8,830 nucleotides of DNA from Clostridiales bacterium (GTDB lineage: Bacteria; Bacillota; Clostridia; Oscillospirales; Acutalibacteraceae). Positions 1 through 6,044 of this stretch are shown in pieces (positions within the stretch are counted from its first letter, which is position 1; the number at the start of each line of letters is the position of its first letter). The translations under genes and the position numbers were made by a program. The notes below the pieces were generated by a model, which was given only the letters and a program-made list of their open reading frames with translations, was not told the origin of the DNA and did no database searches. The stretch spans positions 1 to 8,830 of the forward strand of contig JAAZFZ010000020.1 in the NCBI GenBank assembly GCA_012511485.1, in the 5' to 3' direction.

Positions 1-204
1 TACTATGTCCCTGCAACCGGTCTTGCGGAGGAAAACGGGCTTATAGGTCTTGCAAATATAATACTTATGGGCAAGATGCTCGCTCTGACAAACTTCTGTT
101 CGATGGAAACAATGAAAAAAACATTTGAAAAAATCGTGCCACCCAGAAAGCAGCACCTGATTGAGAAAAACTTGAAGGCTATTGAAATCGGCATGAATTC
201 ATAA
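1..204 (+). CDS. 2-oxoacid:ferredoxin oxidoreductase gamma subunit, C-terminal part
   Basis: The first 67 codons of the window are open and end at TAA (202-204); the start lies upstream of the window. The visible tail contains PATGLAEENG, then GLANIILMGKML, then a basic C-terminal helix ending in LIEKNLKAIEIG. This order (a short PAT motif, a glycine/asparagine-containing hydrophobic helix, a final helix with LI..N..A...G) is typical of the C-terminus of the gamma subunit of pyruvate-, 2-oxoglutarate- or branched-chain 2-oxoacid:ferredoxin oxidoreductases. These enzymes oxidatively decarboxylate 2-oxoacids to acyl-CoA and reduce ferredoxin in the cytoplasm of anaerobes. The substrate (KorC, VorC or PorC type) cannot be told from this fragment. 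The gene is followed directly by a terminator, so it is the last gene of its operon. Confidence 0.8.
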   Translation, partial: YYVPATGLAEENGLIGLANIILMGKMLALTNFCSMETMKKTFEKIVPPRKQHLIEKNLKAIEIGMNS

Positions 205-212
205 AATTGATG

Positions 213-247
213 GAGCGTATCTCGATTTTTGGGATACGCTCATTTTT
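213..247 (+). terminator. Rho-independent terminator after the oxidoreductase gene
   Basis: GAGCGTATC (213-221) pairs with GATACGCTC (233-241). A T-G wobble and a C-G pair extend the stem to 11 base pairs (213-223 with 231-241), leaving a 7-base loop. ATTTTT follows (242-247). It begins 8 bases after the stop codon at 204 and separates the oxidoreductase gene from the murL promoter. Confidence 0.88.
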
Positions 248-277
248 CACTCTTGCCAATAATTCGCCTTATTTTTC

Positions 278-306
278 TTGATGTCAGTGTTTAATAATGT
301 TATAAT
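278..306 (+). promoter_or_regulatory. Sigma-A type promoter of the murL-murD operon
   Basis: A -35 box TTGATG (278-283) and a perfect -10 box TATAAT (301-306) are separated by exactly 17 bases. Transcription should begin near 312-314, giving a leader of a little over 20 bases before the GTG start at 336. The preceding terminator and this promoter show that the murL operon is an independent transcription unit. Confidence 0.85.
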
Positions 307-335
307 CTCCTTATGTTTCTTGAGGCGGTGATACA

Positions 336-1718
336 GTGAGCAAAAAATTTGAGCTGTTGAGAAAAGAGTTCGGCAATTTTAATTATGATGGCTTTTCGAT
401 TAAAAAAGGAGAAGCTTCAATTAGTATTTGCTTTGATTTTTCGATTGACGGGCTTTGTGGATTTCACCCCACAATAACAATAATGACGGATAATCTTGAT
501 ATTATTAACAGCTTTAACAGTGAGCGGGGGAGGAGCATTGTCTTTTCTCTTGGCATGGTTGAAGCTGTCAGCTACTGGAAATGCGTTTGCTCGGAGAATT
601 TTAATATTCGCTGCGGCAGGATAAATCAGGAGGATAAACTCTGGTGGAAAAAGCTCTGGTTCAACGGGCTTTCCGAAATGTTTTACCGCAATGGGATAAA
701 CACCGATATCGGATCCTTTGTTAATATCAACTGCATCATTGACGGTGAGCGTAAAACAGGTTTTTCACCCTTTAGAAAAAGCGAGATAAGCATTGTGCCT
801 GTCGGCGGCGGCAAGGATTCGGTTGTAACGCTGGAGCTTTTAGATGAAATAAAGCCTGCGATTAAGGCGTTGACTGTCAATGACCAGCCTGCAAGAACTC
901 AGTGTGCCCAAGTAGCGGGAATAGGCGCTGAAAATACCATACGAACCTATAGAACGATTGACAGGGAGCTTCTTAACCTGAATGCAGAAGGCTTTTTGAA
1001 CGGCCATACACCTTTTTCTGCAATAGTTGCATTTTTAAGCCTGTACTGCGCATATCTTATCGGAGCGGAGAACATAATTCTTTCAAACGAGTCAAGCGCC
1101 AACGAATCGAATGTTGCAGGCACCGAAATAAACCACCAGTATTCAAAATCCTTTGAGTTTGAAAAAGATTTCAATAATTATGTCAGCACACATTTTGATA
1201 TGCCGGTGCGTTATTTCAGCCTCCTGCGTCCCTTCAATGAGCTGCAAATTGCAAAGCAGTTTTCAAAATATAAAAAATATCACAGTGTATTCAGAAGCTG
1301 CAACGCCGGCAGCAAAAAGAATATTTGGTGCTGCAATTGCGCAAAATGCTTGTTTGTATATATCATTCTTTCGCCGTTCCTTAGCAGGGGAGAGCTTTTT
1401 GAAATCTTTTCGTGCGATATGCTCGAAAAAGAAAGCCTGTTAAATGAGTTTTGCGGGCTTGTCGGTTTTTCCGATGCCAAGCCGTTTGAATGTATCGGTA
1501 CAGTCGGTGAAGTCCGATTTGCGCTTGAGCTGACATTGAAAAAATATGAAGAGGCAGGGGAAAAGCTCCCAGTCATGCTTGAGTATTATAAAAATATCAG
1601 ACATCTACAGGCAGAGAGTATAAACTTGCTTTGTGCATTTAATAAGGATAACAATATTCCGCAGGGCTTTTTGAAATTTGTTGAGGAGATGTACCATTAT
1701 GTTTCAGTGTGTGGCTGA
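336..1718 (+). CDS. murL: UDP-MurNAc-L-Ala-L-Glu epimerase (MurL family)
   Basis: The 460-residue product resembles the MurL family (EC 5.1.1.23). In Xanthomonas, MurL inverts the glutamate of UDP-MurNAc-L-Ala-L-Glu to D-Glu using ATP, probably through an adenylated carboxylate. What is visible: an N-terminal region rich in aromatic residues (about 1-150), a PP-loop-like nucleotide site VPVGGGKDS (154-162), a conserved-looking block around GHTPFSAIVAF (223-233) and SNESSANESN (250-259), HQYSKSFEFE (267-276), and a cysteine cluster WCCNCAKC (331-338) before a hydrophobic helix. The length fits the family. The start is GTG at 336, preceded by AGGCGGTGA (323-331), one mismatch from a perfect ribosome binding site. 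The gene overlaps the downstream murD by 20 bases, which strongly supports the assignment, because MurL acts on the product of an L-Glu-adding MurD2. The main alternative is an uncharacterised PP-loop ATPase. Assignment is by remembered family features, not by alignment. Confidence 0.83.
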   Translation: MSKKFELLRKEFGNFNYDGFSIKKGEASISICFDFSIDGLCGFHPTITIMTDNLDIINSFNSERGRSIVFSLGMVEAVSYWKCVCSENFNIRCGRINQEDKLWWKKLWFNGLSEMFYRNGINTDIGSFVNINCIIDGERKTGFSPFRKSEISIVPVGGGKDSVVTLELLDEIKPAIKALTVNDQPARTQCAQVAGIGAENTIRTYRTIDRELLNLNAEGFLNGHTPFSAIVAFLSLYCAYLIGAENIILSNESSANESNVAGTEINHQYSKSFEFEKDFNNYVSTHFDMPVRYFSLLRPFNELQIAKQFSKYKKYHSVFRSCNAGSKKNIWCCNCAKCLFVYIILSPFLSRGELFEIFSCDMLEKESLLNEFCGLVGFSDAKPFECIGTVGEVRFALELTLKKYEEAGEKLPVMLEYYKNIRHLQAESINLLCAFNKDNNIPQGFLKFVEEMYHYVSVCG

Positions 1719-3000
1719 TTATTTCAGAAATAAGAAGGTCCTTATACTCGGCTTTGGGCGAGAGGGTCGTTCAAGCTATAATTATATCAGAACTTTTTAT
1801 CCCCGTATGCCCCTGACAATTGCAGACCTTAAAGATATTAATTTTGAGGATGAAAATGTACAGCTTATCTGCGGTGAAAAGTACCTTGATTCCCTTGAAG
1901 GCTATGACATTGTTTTAAAATCCCCGGGAATATCGTTCAAAAATGTTAGGATTCCTCAGGGAGTTGAAGTAACCTGCCAAACGGATTTGTTTCTGAGATA
2001 CGCCTCGTGCGTCAAAGTCGGTATAACCGGAACAAAAGGCAAAACCACAACATCGACCTTGATATATGAAATACTCTGCACCGCAGGCGTACCCGCCTGC
2101 CTAATCGGTAATATGGGTGTCCCTGTTTTCGACTGCCTTTCAAAGGTAGACGGCAAAACGGCCGTTATCGAAATGTCATCTCACCAACTTGAGTTTACTC
2201 ATACCTCGCCGCATATTGCGGTGCTTACTAATATATATGAGGAGCACCTTGACCATTACAACGGCTTTGAGGGTTATGTCAACGCCAAGCTCAACATATT
2301 CAGAAATCAAACAGAAAACGATTATTTTATATATAATGCCGACCAGGAGTACAAAGATTTTTTTATAGACAAGGATGTAAAGTCAAAGGTAGTAAAGGTC
2401 AGTGCAGTTGACAATGAGAGAAATGAGCTTTTTAAAAAGCTTGACGGTATCAATGTAAGGCTAATCGGCAGCCACAACAAGCAGGATGCTTTCTTTGCTG
2501 CTGCGGCAGCACGGTGCCTTGGTATAAACGATGAAGCGATTGAAATGGGAATCAGGAATTTCAAAGGGATTCCTCATCGCATGGAGCCGATAGGCACTTA
2601 TGAAGGTATAAAATTCTATAACGATTCCATTGCAACCATTCCTCACGCCGTAATGTGTGCACTTGAAGCGCTCAAGGATGTCGATACTCTCATCATCGGA
2701 GGGATGGACAGAGGGCTGAACTATTCACAGTTTGCTTTGGAAGTTTATAATAATAGCTTGAGAAACCTTATCTGCCTGCCTGAAACGGGTCACAGAATTG
2801 CCCGTGAAGTTGAGCAAATCGGGAGCAACAAGAATATAATATGTGTTGACACTATGGAGCAGGCTGTCGAAAAGGCTTTTGAGGTCACAAAGAAGGGGTA
2901 CAGCTGCATTCTTTCTCCCGCTGCGGCAAGCTATAACAGATATAAGGATTTTGAAGAAAAGGGCGCTCACTATATTTCGCTTGTCAGGAGCCACGGCTAA
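1699..3000 (+). CDS. murD2: UDP-N-acetylmuramoyl-L-alanine--glutamate ligase, probably L-Glu-specific MurD2 type
   Basis: This is a cytoplasmic Mur ligase of 433 residues that adds glutamate to UDP-MurNAc-L-Ala with ATP in peptidoglycan precursor synthesis. Domain 1 is Rossmann-like (VLILGFGREG, 14-23). The ATP P-loop is GITGTKGKTTT (108-118). EMSSHQLE (158-165), N178, and the H183/D185/H186 region follow. K197 in NAKLNIF is the likely carbamylated lysine. HR is at 293-294, NDSIATIP at 308-315, GGMDRG at 334-339, and SPAAAS with F418 lies in domain 3. E. coli MurD has NDSKATN and GGDGK at the two penultimate sites; here K319 and N322 are replaced by isoleucine (I311, I314) and K348 by R338. 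With the adjacent murL, this points to L-Glu use (EC 6.3.2.53). ATG at 1699 is preferred to an in-frame TTG at 1678 because AGGAGAT (1685-1690) lies 8 bases upstream. Ligase identity is near certain; L-Glu specificity is inferred. Confidence 0.92.
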   Translation: MFQCVADYFRNKKVLILGFGREGRSSYNYIRTFYPRMPLTIADLKDINFEDENVQLICGEKYLDSLEGYDIVLKSPGISFKNVRIPQGVEVTCQTDLFLRYASCVKVGITGTKGKTTTSTLIYEILCTAGVPACLIGNMGVPVFDCLSKVDGKTAVIEMSSHQLEFTHTSPHIAVLTNIYEEHLDHYNGFEGYVNAKLNIFRNQTENDYFIYNADQEYKDFFIDKDVKSKVVKVSAVDNERNELFKKLDGINVRLIGSHNKQDAFFAAAAARCLGINDEAIEMGIRNFKGIPHRMEPIGTYEGIKFYNDSIATIPHAVMCALEALKDVDTLIIGGMDRGLNYSQFALEVYNNSLRNLICLPETGHRIAREVEQIGSNKNIICVDTMEQAVEKAFEVTKKGYSCILSPAAASYNRYKDFEEKGAHYISLVRSHG

Positions 3001-3503
3001 TGGATATTTGCGGTGATATTATTCACAACGAGCGCCTGATTAAAGAGTATGTTCGGAGTCTGACAGCTCACAGCCCTGCTCAGGCAGAGTGCTTTTGTGT
3101 TGAGCTTCTTGAGAAAAATGCCGATAAAATATCGGCCAGCAGGGCTGTTTCCGCCGCATATGCAAGGTGCGTATGCACATTCCTTTTGGACAAGAAAAAC
3201 AAATCCATGCTGACTGAAATAATAAAGAATAACAAGATTATCCGCGAAGCCTTTTTTGGGCGATTAGATACCTACAAGTACAGCATCGTATTTGTTCTCA
3301 AAAGGATTCTCAAGCTAAACGATACGGAGCTTACAAAAGAAGTGTTGCGGTTAATCTGCAATAATCCTTTTAGAGATGACAGCGCAAAAAGCTATTCAGA
3401 CAGATGGTCACTCAAATTTATTACAGATGAGGTTATGAAGGCACCAGAGGATTATCTGAATTTGAGCGAAGAAAGCATGGCTATACTAAATCAATATTTA
3501 TAA
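3000..3503 (+). CDS. Hypothetical protein, third gene of the murL-murD operon
   Basis: I do not recognise this 167-residue protein. Its ATG shares one base with the murD stop codon (TAATG, 2998-3002), and AGGAG (2986-2990) sits 9 bases upstream inside murD, so translation is probably coupled. The sequence is rich in charged residues, leucine and lysine and looks mostly alpha-helical, with no signal peptide, membrane segment or obvious catalytic motif. Cysteines at 4, 32, 34, 57, 59 and 119 include two C-x-C pairs (CFC and CVC), but there is no clear metal-binding arrangement. A terminator hairpin follows a few bases after the stop, so it closes the operon. Its position suggests a role linked to the MurD2/MurL step, but that is inference from context only. 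Confidence 0.82.
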   Translation: MDICGDIIHNERLIKEYVRSLTAHSPAQAECFCVELLEKNADKISASRAVSAAYARCVCTFLLDKKNKSMLTEIIKNNKIIREAFFGRLDTYKYSIVFVLKRILKLNDTELTKEVLRLICNNPFRDDSAKSYSDRWSLKFITDEVMKAPEDYLNLSEESMAILNQYL

Positions 3504-3509
3504 AAAATG

Positions 3510-3533
3510 CGCCCGCTGCAAAACAGCGGGCGT
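3510..3533. terminator. Bidirectional terminator between the murL operon and lexA
   Basis: CGCCCGCTG (3510-3518) pairs perfectly with CAGCGGGCG (3524-3532) around the loop CAAAA; a G-T wobble can add one pair. On the minus strand the hairpin is followed by ATTTTTTA, a good U tract for lexA. On the plus strand the tail is the weaker TTAGTTAATTA. Both converging transcripts, ending at 3503 and 3548, probably use it. Confidence 0.88.
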
Positions 3534-3547
3534 TAGTTAATTATTTG

Positions 3548-4138
3548 TTAATAGTATCTTACCAGACCGACCACCTTGCCGAGGACAATAAGTTCCTTGC
3601 AGATGATTGGCTCAAATGAGTCATTCTCGGGCTGGAGCCTGAAATGGCCGTTTTCTTTATAAAAACGCTTGACAGTCGCTTCATCCTCTAGCAGAGCAAC
3701 AACAATCTGCCCGTTTGATGCAACGGGAGTTTTTTCTACAAAAACAATGTCACCGTCAAGAATTCCGGCATTAACCATGCTCTCACCCCGCACCCGCAGA
3801 GCGAACAGCGGTTTATCCCTAGACACAGGGCCGGAATACGGGATATAGCCCTCAATTTGCTCAACAGCTAAAATAGGCATACCTGCCGTTACAGTGCCAA
3901 TGAGCGGAATGCTTGTTACATTCTCAGACTGCCCGATAATACGAATTGAACGCTTGAGCATCGGGTCACGGGATATATAGCCCGCATCCTCTAGTGAGTC
4001 AAGGTTTGCCTGAACGGATGAGGTGGAGCGCAAGCCCACTGCCGCGCCGATTTCACGAACTGAGGGGGGCACACCGTCCTGACTTTTTTCAATCAGGTAT
4101 TCGTATATCCTCTTTTGAGTTTCGGTTATTTTCTCCAA
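3548..4138 (-). CDS. lexA: LexA repressor, SOS regulator
   Basis: LexA represses DNA-damage genes and is inactivated by RecA-stimulated self-cleavage (EC 3.4.21.88). With the start chosen here it has 196 residues, within the usual range. The N-terminal winged helix-turn-helix covers about 1-65, with PPSVREIGAAVGLRSTSSV at 24-42 as the recognition region. The cleavage site is Ala85-Gly86 (TVTAGMP), the nucleophile is Ser120 in RGESM, and the general base is Lys157 in ATVKRF; all are present, so it should cleave. The start is taken as TTG at 4136-4138 because AGGAGG (minus strand, 4152-4147) lies 8 bases upstream and the protein then begins MEKITETQ, as LexA proteins usually do. A longer reading from TTG at 4163-4165 would place the ribosome binding site inside the gene and the start at the expected transcription start. 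An SOS box lies in its promoter, so it is autoregulated. Confidence 0.95.
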   Translation of the reverse strand: MEKITETQKRIYEYLIEKSQDGVPPSVREIGAAVGLRSTSSVQANLDSLEDAGYISRDPMLKRSIRIIGQSENVTSIPLIGTVTAGMPILAVEQIEGYIPYSGPVSRDKPLFALRVRGESMVNAGILDGDIVFVEKTPVASNGQIVVALLEDEATVKRFYKENGHFRLQPENDSFEPIICKELIVLGKVVGLVRYY

Positions 4139-4170
4139 AGTTCTGACCTCCTGCTTTTTATTCAACCGTC

Positions 4171-4199
4171 ATTATAATAACATATTAAATCAGAAAAAG
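4171..4199 (-). promoter_or_regulatory. lexA promoter
   Basis: On the minus strand a perfect -10 box TATAAT lies at 4176-4171. The -35 region, 17 bases further up (4199-4194), is the poor CTTTTT and directly abuts the SOS box. Transcription would start near 4164, leaving a leader of about 26 bases before the TTG start at 4138. Confidence 0.6.
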
Positions 4200-4213
4200 C
4201 AAACATTTGTTTG
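4200..4213 (-). promoter_or_regulatory. LexA-binding SOS box upstream of lexA
   Basis: CAAACAAATGTTTG (minus strand) is a palindrome of CAAAC and GTTTG arms around four bases. It matches the Gram-positive consensus CGAAC-N4-GTTCG with one symmetric change in each arm. It lies just upstream of the -35 region of lexA, where LexA binding would block RNA polymerase. Confidence 0.8.
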
Positions 4214-4256
4214 ATTGATTTTTAAATATTATATTCGGTGCTCAATTCCGCCCGTA

Positions 4257-5072
4257 TCAGATTCTGGTTTTTACTTTTTTAAGCGCTAAGCAAATCGGGA
4301 TAACAAGGACAATTCCGATAATTATTTCTAGCACTGCATTGATACTGAAAGCCGCAAGAACAAATTTAGTCAGACCGCCTAAGCTAATTGAACTGACACC
4401 GACCTCCGAACTGTAAAAGAGGTAGATTCCACCCATAACAAGCACAGTATTTACTGCCGTTGCAACAGCTGTGGTAATGCCCATTCCTATTGAGTTTTTC
4501 TTATCATCTCTCGACAACAGGTAGTAGAGAACACCCACAATTAAGCTCAATAAAATTTCGACAATTAGGGCAATTGTTCTGTTGCTTGAAATCATTGTAT
4601 TGAGCTGCTCCGGAAGCTCGAATAATTCAGTGATGCAAAAAGTAACCGCAAAGACAACTCCTGAAATAAGTGCTGAAATTGCAATAGATGCAGTTTTTCC
4701 CCGCGCTCCTTTGGCGGATTTGCTTCGCTTAGAAAGCAAGCCGAACAGGCTACCGGCAACAAGCCCCACAAGCATTCTCGGAATGAGAGCAATTAAGGGA
4801 TTTCTGAAAATTATGCCCTCCAGTGGTGAAGGCGGCGCAAAAACCGCTCTGATTATGCAGGTGACTCCCCACACGCCTCCGAGCACAGTTCCCCATTTAG
4901 GGCCCATGACAACGGCACCGATTATGACGGGGATATGGAGCAAAGTGATACTCAACCCGCCATAGTTAATGTATCCTACATACGGCACAAAAGTGAAAAC
5001 AATGATTAGCGCCGATAAAACACCGAGCTGTGCCATGACCAGTGTTTTTTGAGTGGATTTGCTGCTTGACAT
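4257..5072 (-). CDS. ECF transporter S component, probably pantothenate-specific (PanT-like)
   Basis: This 271-residue membrane protein has the pattern of a substrate-binding S component of an energy-coupling factor vitamin importer: helices near 13-30, 41-57, 60-80, 93-114, 127-150, 166-187, 197-220 and 236-264, with a typical first helix VMAQLGVLSALI and a later NTVLVMGGIYLF block. It would capture a vitamin at the outer face and need the shared EcfA/A'/T module encoded elsewhere. It lies 73 bases downstream of coaX on the same strand, so pantothenate is the likeliest substrate; this is guilt by association. S components usually have about 190-200 residues and six helices, so residues about 115-192 look like an additional two-helix segment. 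The start is ATG at 5070-5072, with AAGGAGG (5086-5080) 7 bases upstream; an earlier in-frame TTG at 5132 has no such site. No terminator is evident before lexA. Confidence 0.85.
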   Translation of the reverse strand: MSSSKSTQKTLVMAQLGVLSALIIVFTFVPYVGYINYGGLSITLLHIPVIIGAVVMGPKWGTVLGGVWGVTCIIRAVFAPPSPLEGIIFRNPLIALIPRMLVGLVAGSLFGLLSKRSKSAKGARGKTASIAISALISGVVFAVTFCITELFELPEQLNTMISSNRTIALIVEILLSLIVGVLYYLLSRDDKKNSIGMGITTAVATAVNTVLVMGGIYLFYSSEVGVSSISLGGLTKFVLAAFSINAVLEIIIGIVLVIPICLALKKVKTRI

Positions 5073-5145
5073 ATATATTCCTCCTTGCTGCTGCTCCCGG
5101 TTACCCATAGGATGCAACGCAAAATATAGCAATATTAATAAAATA

Positions 5146-5919
5146 CTATTTTTTTATATTCCTATAATAAATGATTTTTAAGCCGTAGAGCAGAAGCTCC
5201 CCGTTATATATCATTTCATGTCGACAATTTCTGACAATATCCTTTGAAAGACCGCCTGTAGCAACAAAGGTTTTTACCTTTTGACCTAACTCCTGCTCAA
5301 TTTTGTCGCATATACCGTCAATCATTGCCGCAGTGCCGAACACGACTCCTGCCTGCATACTTTCAACAGTATTTTTGCCAATCGAATGTGTTGGAGAATC
5401 ATAGCTGATTCTCGGCAATTGGGAGGTGCGTGACGAAAGTGCCTCAAGTGAAACAGCAACTCCCGGTGCAATGGTACAGCCGAGGAATGAGCCGTTTTTA
5501 TCTATTATGCTGACCTTTGTGGCAGTCCCCAAATCTACGACAATGCAGGGCAGGGGATATAGATTCATAGCACCGACGGCACCTGCTATTAAATCCGCTC
5601 CTACCTGGGCAGGGTTATCTGTCATTATGTTCAAACCGGTTTTGACGCCAGGGGCAAGCATCAGCGGATTTTTATTAATAATAAAAGCAACTGCACGAGA
5701 AATCTCGGCACTAAGCTCTGGCACAACTGAGCTGATAACAGCCCCTTCAAAGGCGTTGGGGTTAATTTTGTGAAGCCTGAATATATCATACAGCTCAATA
5801 GCATATTGATCCCTGGTCCTTGCCCTGTCGGTTGCAAGGAGAGAAACAAACTGGAGCTCATCATCAAGATATGCACCTAAGGTAATATTTGTATTTCCCA
5901 CATCAATTGTTAACAGCAT
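5146..5919 (-). CDS. coaX: Type III pantothenate kinase
   Basis: CoaX phosphorylates pantothenate with ATP, the first step of coenzyme A synthesis (EC 2.7.1.33), and is a cytoplasmic member of the ASKHA fold. The product has 257 residues, the normal length. Family motifs occur in order: DVGNTN (6-11, phosphate binding), NPAQVGADLIAGA (102-114, with the catalytic Asp109), DLGTATK (129-135), APGV (151-154), IGKNT (180-184) and ATGGLS (220-225). All key residues are present. The start ATG (5917-5919) follows GGAGG (5931-5927) with 7 bases between. It heads a two-gene minus-strand unit with the ECF S component, so uptake and phosphorylation of the vitamin would be coordinated. Type III kinases are not inhibited by CoA, so control may lie in transcription. 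Confidence 0.96.
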   Translation of the reverse strand: MLLTIDVGNTNITLGAYLDDELQFVSLLATDRARTRDQYAIELYDIFRLHKINPNAFEGAVISSVVPELSAEISRAVAFIINKNPLMLAPGVKTGLNIMTDNPAQVGADLIAGAVGAMNLYPLPCIVVDLGTATKVSIIDKNGSFLGCTIAPGVAVSLEALSSRTSQLPRISYDSPTHSIGKNTVESMQAGVVFGTAAMIDGICDKIEQELGQKVKTFVATGGLSKDIVRNCRHEMIYNGELLLYGLKIIYYRNIKK

Positions 5920-5930
5920 AAAATATCCTC

Positions 5931-5948
5931 CATATTAGAACTAATATG
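5931..5948. promoter_or_regulatory. Palindrome at the coaX transcription start, candidate operator
   Basis: CATATTAG (5931-5938) and CTAATATG (5941-5948) are perfect inverted repeats separated by AA. The site lies between the -10 box of the coaX promoter and its ribosome binding site and covers the expected transcription start near 5943. This position suits a repressor operator. The AT-rich sequence means chance is not excluded, and no regulator is encoded nearby. Confidence 0.45.
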
Positions 5949-5949
5949 T

Positions 5950-5978
5950 ATTTTACTACTGTTTTTGCACAAAATCAA
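5950..5978 (-). promoter_or_regulatory. Promoter of the coaX operon
   Basis: On the minus strand, TTGATT (5978-5973) and TAAAAT (5955-5950) are spaced by 17 bases. The start would be near 5943, about 24 bases before the coaX ATG. Confidence 0.68.
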
Positions 5979-5994
5979 ACATAATGCAAAATTA

Positions 5995-6022
5995 TTGATT
6001 TTTTTTAAAAACATGATAAAAT
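5995..6022 (+). promoter_or_regulatory. Promoter of the mscL remnant-proC-hydrolase unit
   Basis: TTGATT (5995-6000) and TAAAAT (6017-6022) are 16 bases apart; TATACT at 6022-6027 is a possible alternative -10 with a poor spacing of 21. It faces away from the coaX promoter. The two -35 boxes form the inverted repeat AAAATCAA (5971-5978) and TTGATTTT (5995-6002). No other convincing promoter was seen before proC. Confidence 0.6.
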
Positions 6023-6044
6023 ATACTAAATACAGAGGGATTTT

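Noticed and set aside
205..335. Small gene or RNA in the gap before murL
   Set aside because: Apart from the terminator, promoter and ribosome binding site, there is no open frame with a start signal and no further structure.
1678..1698. MurD start at TTG 1678
   Set aside because: The ribosome binding site at 1685-1690 fits the ATG at 1699, and MurD proteins usually begin only a few residues before the Rossmann strand.
4139..4165. Longer LexA starting at TTG 4163-4165
   Set aside because: The strong AGGAGG would lie inside the gene, the start would sit at the expected transcription start, and no ribosome binding site precedes it.
4582..4965. 127-residue plus-strand gene opposite the S component
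   Set aside because: It lies wholly inside a convincing membrane protein gene on the other strand, lacks a ribosome binding site, and shows no recognisable domain.
5073..5132. Longer S component starting at TTG 5132
   Set aside because: The ideal AAGGAGG before the ATG at 5072 would become internal, and the added residues are not membrane-like.
5073..5145. Riboswitch or terminator between coaX and the S component
   Set aside because: The 73 AT-rich bases show no stable hairpin with a U tract and no conserved riboswitch pattern that I can recognise.
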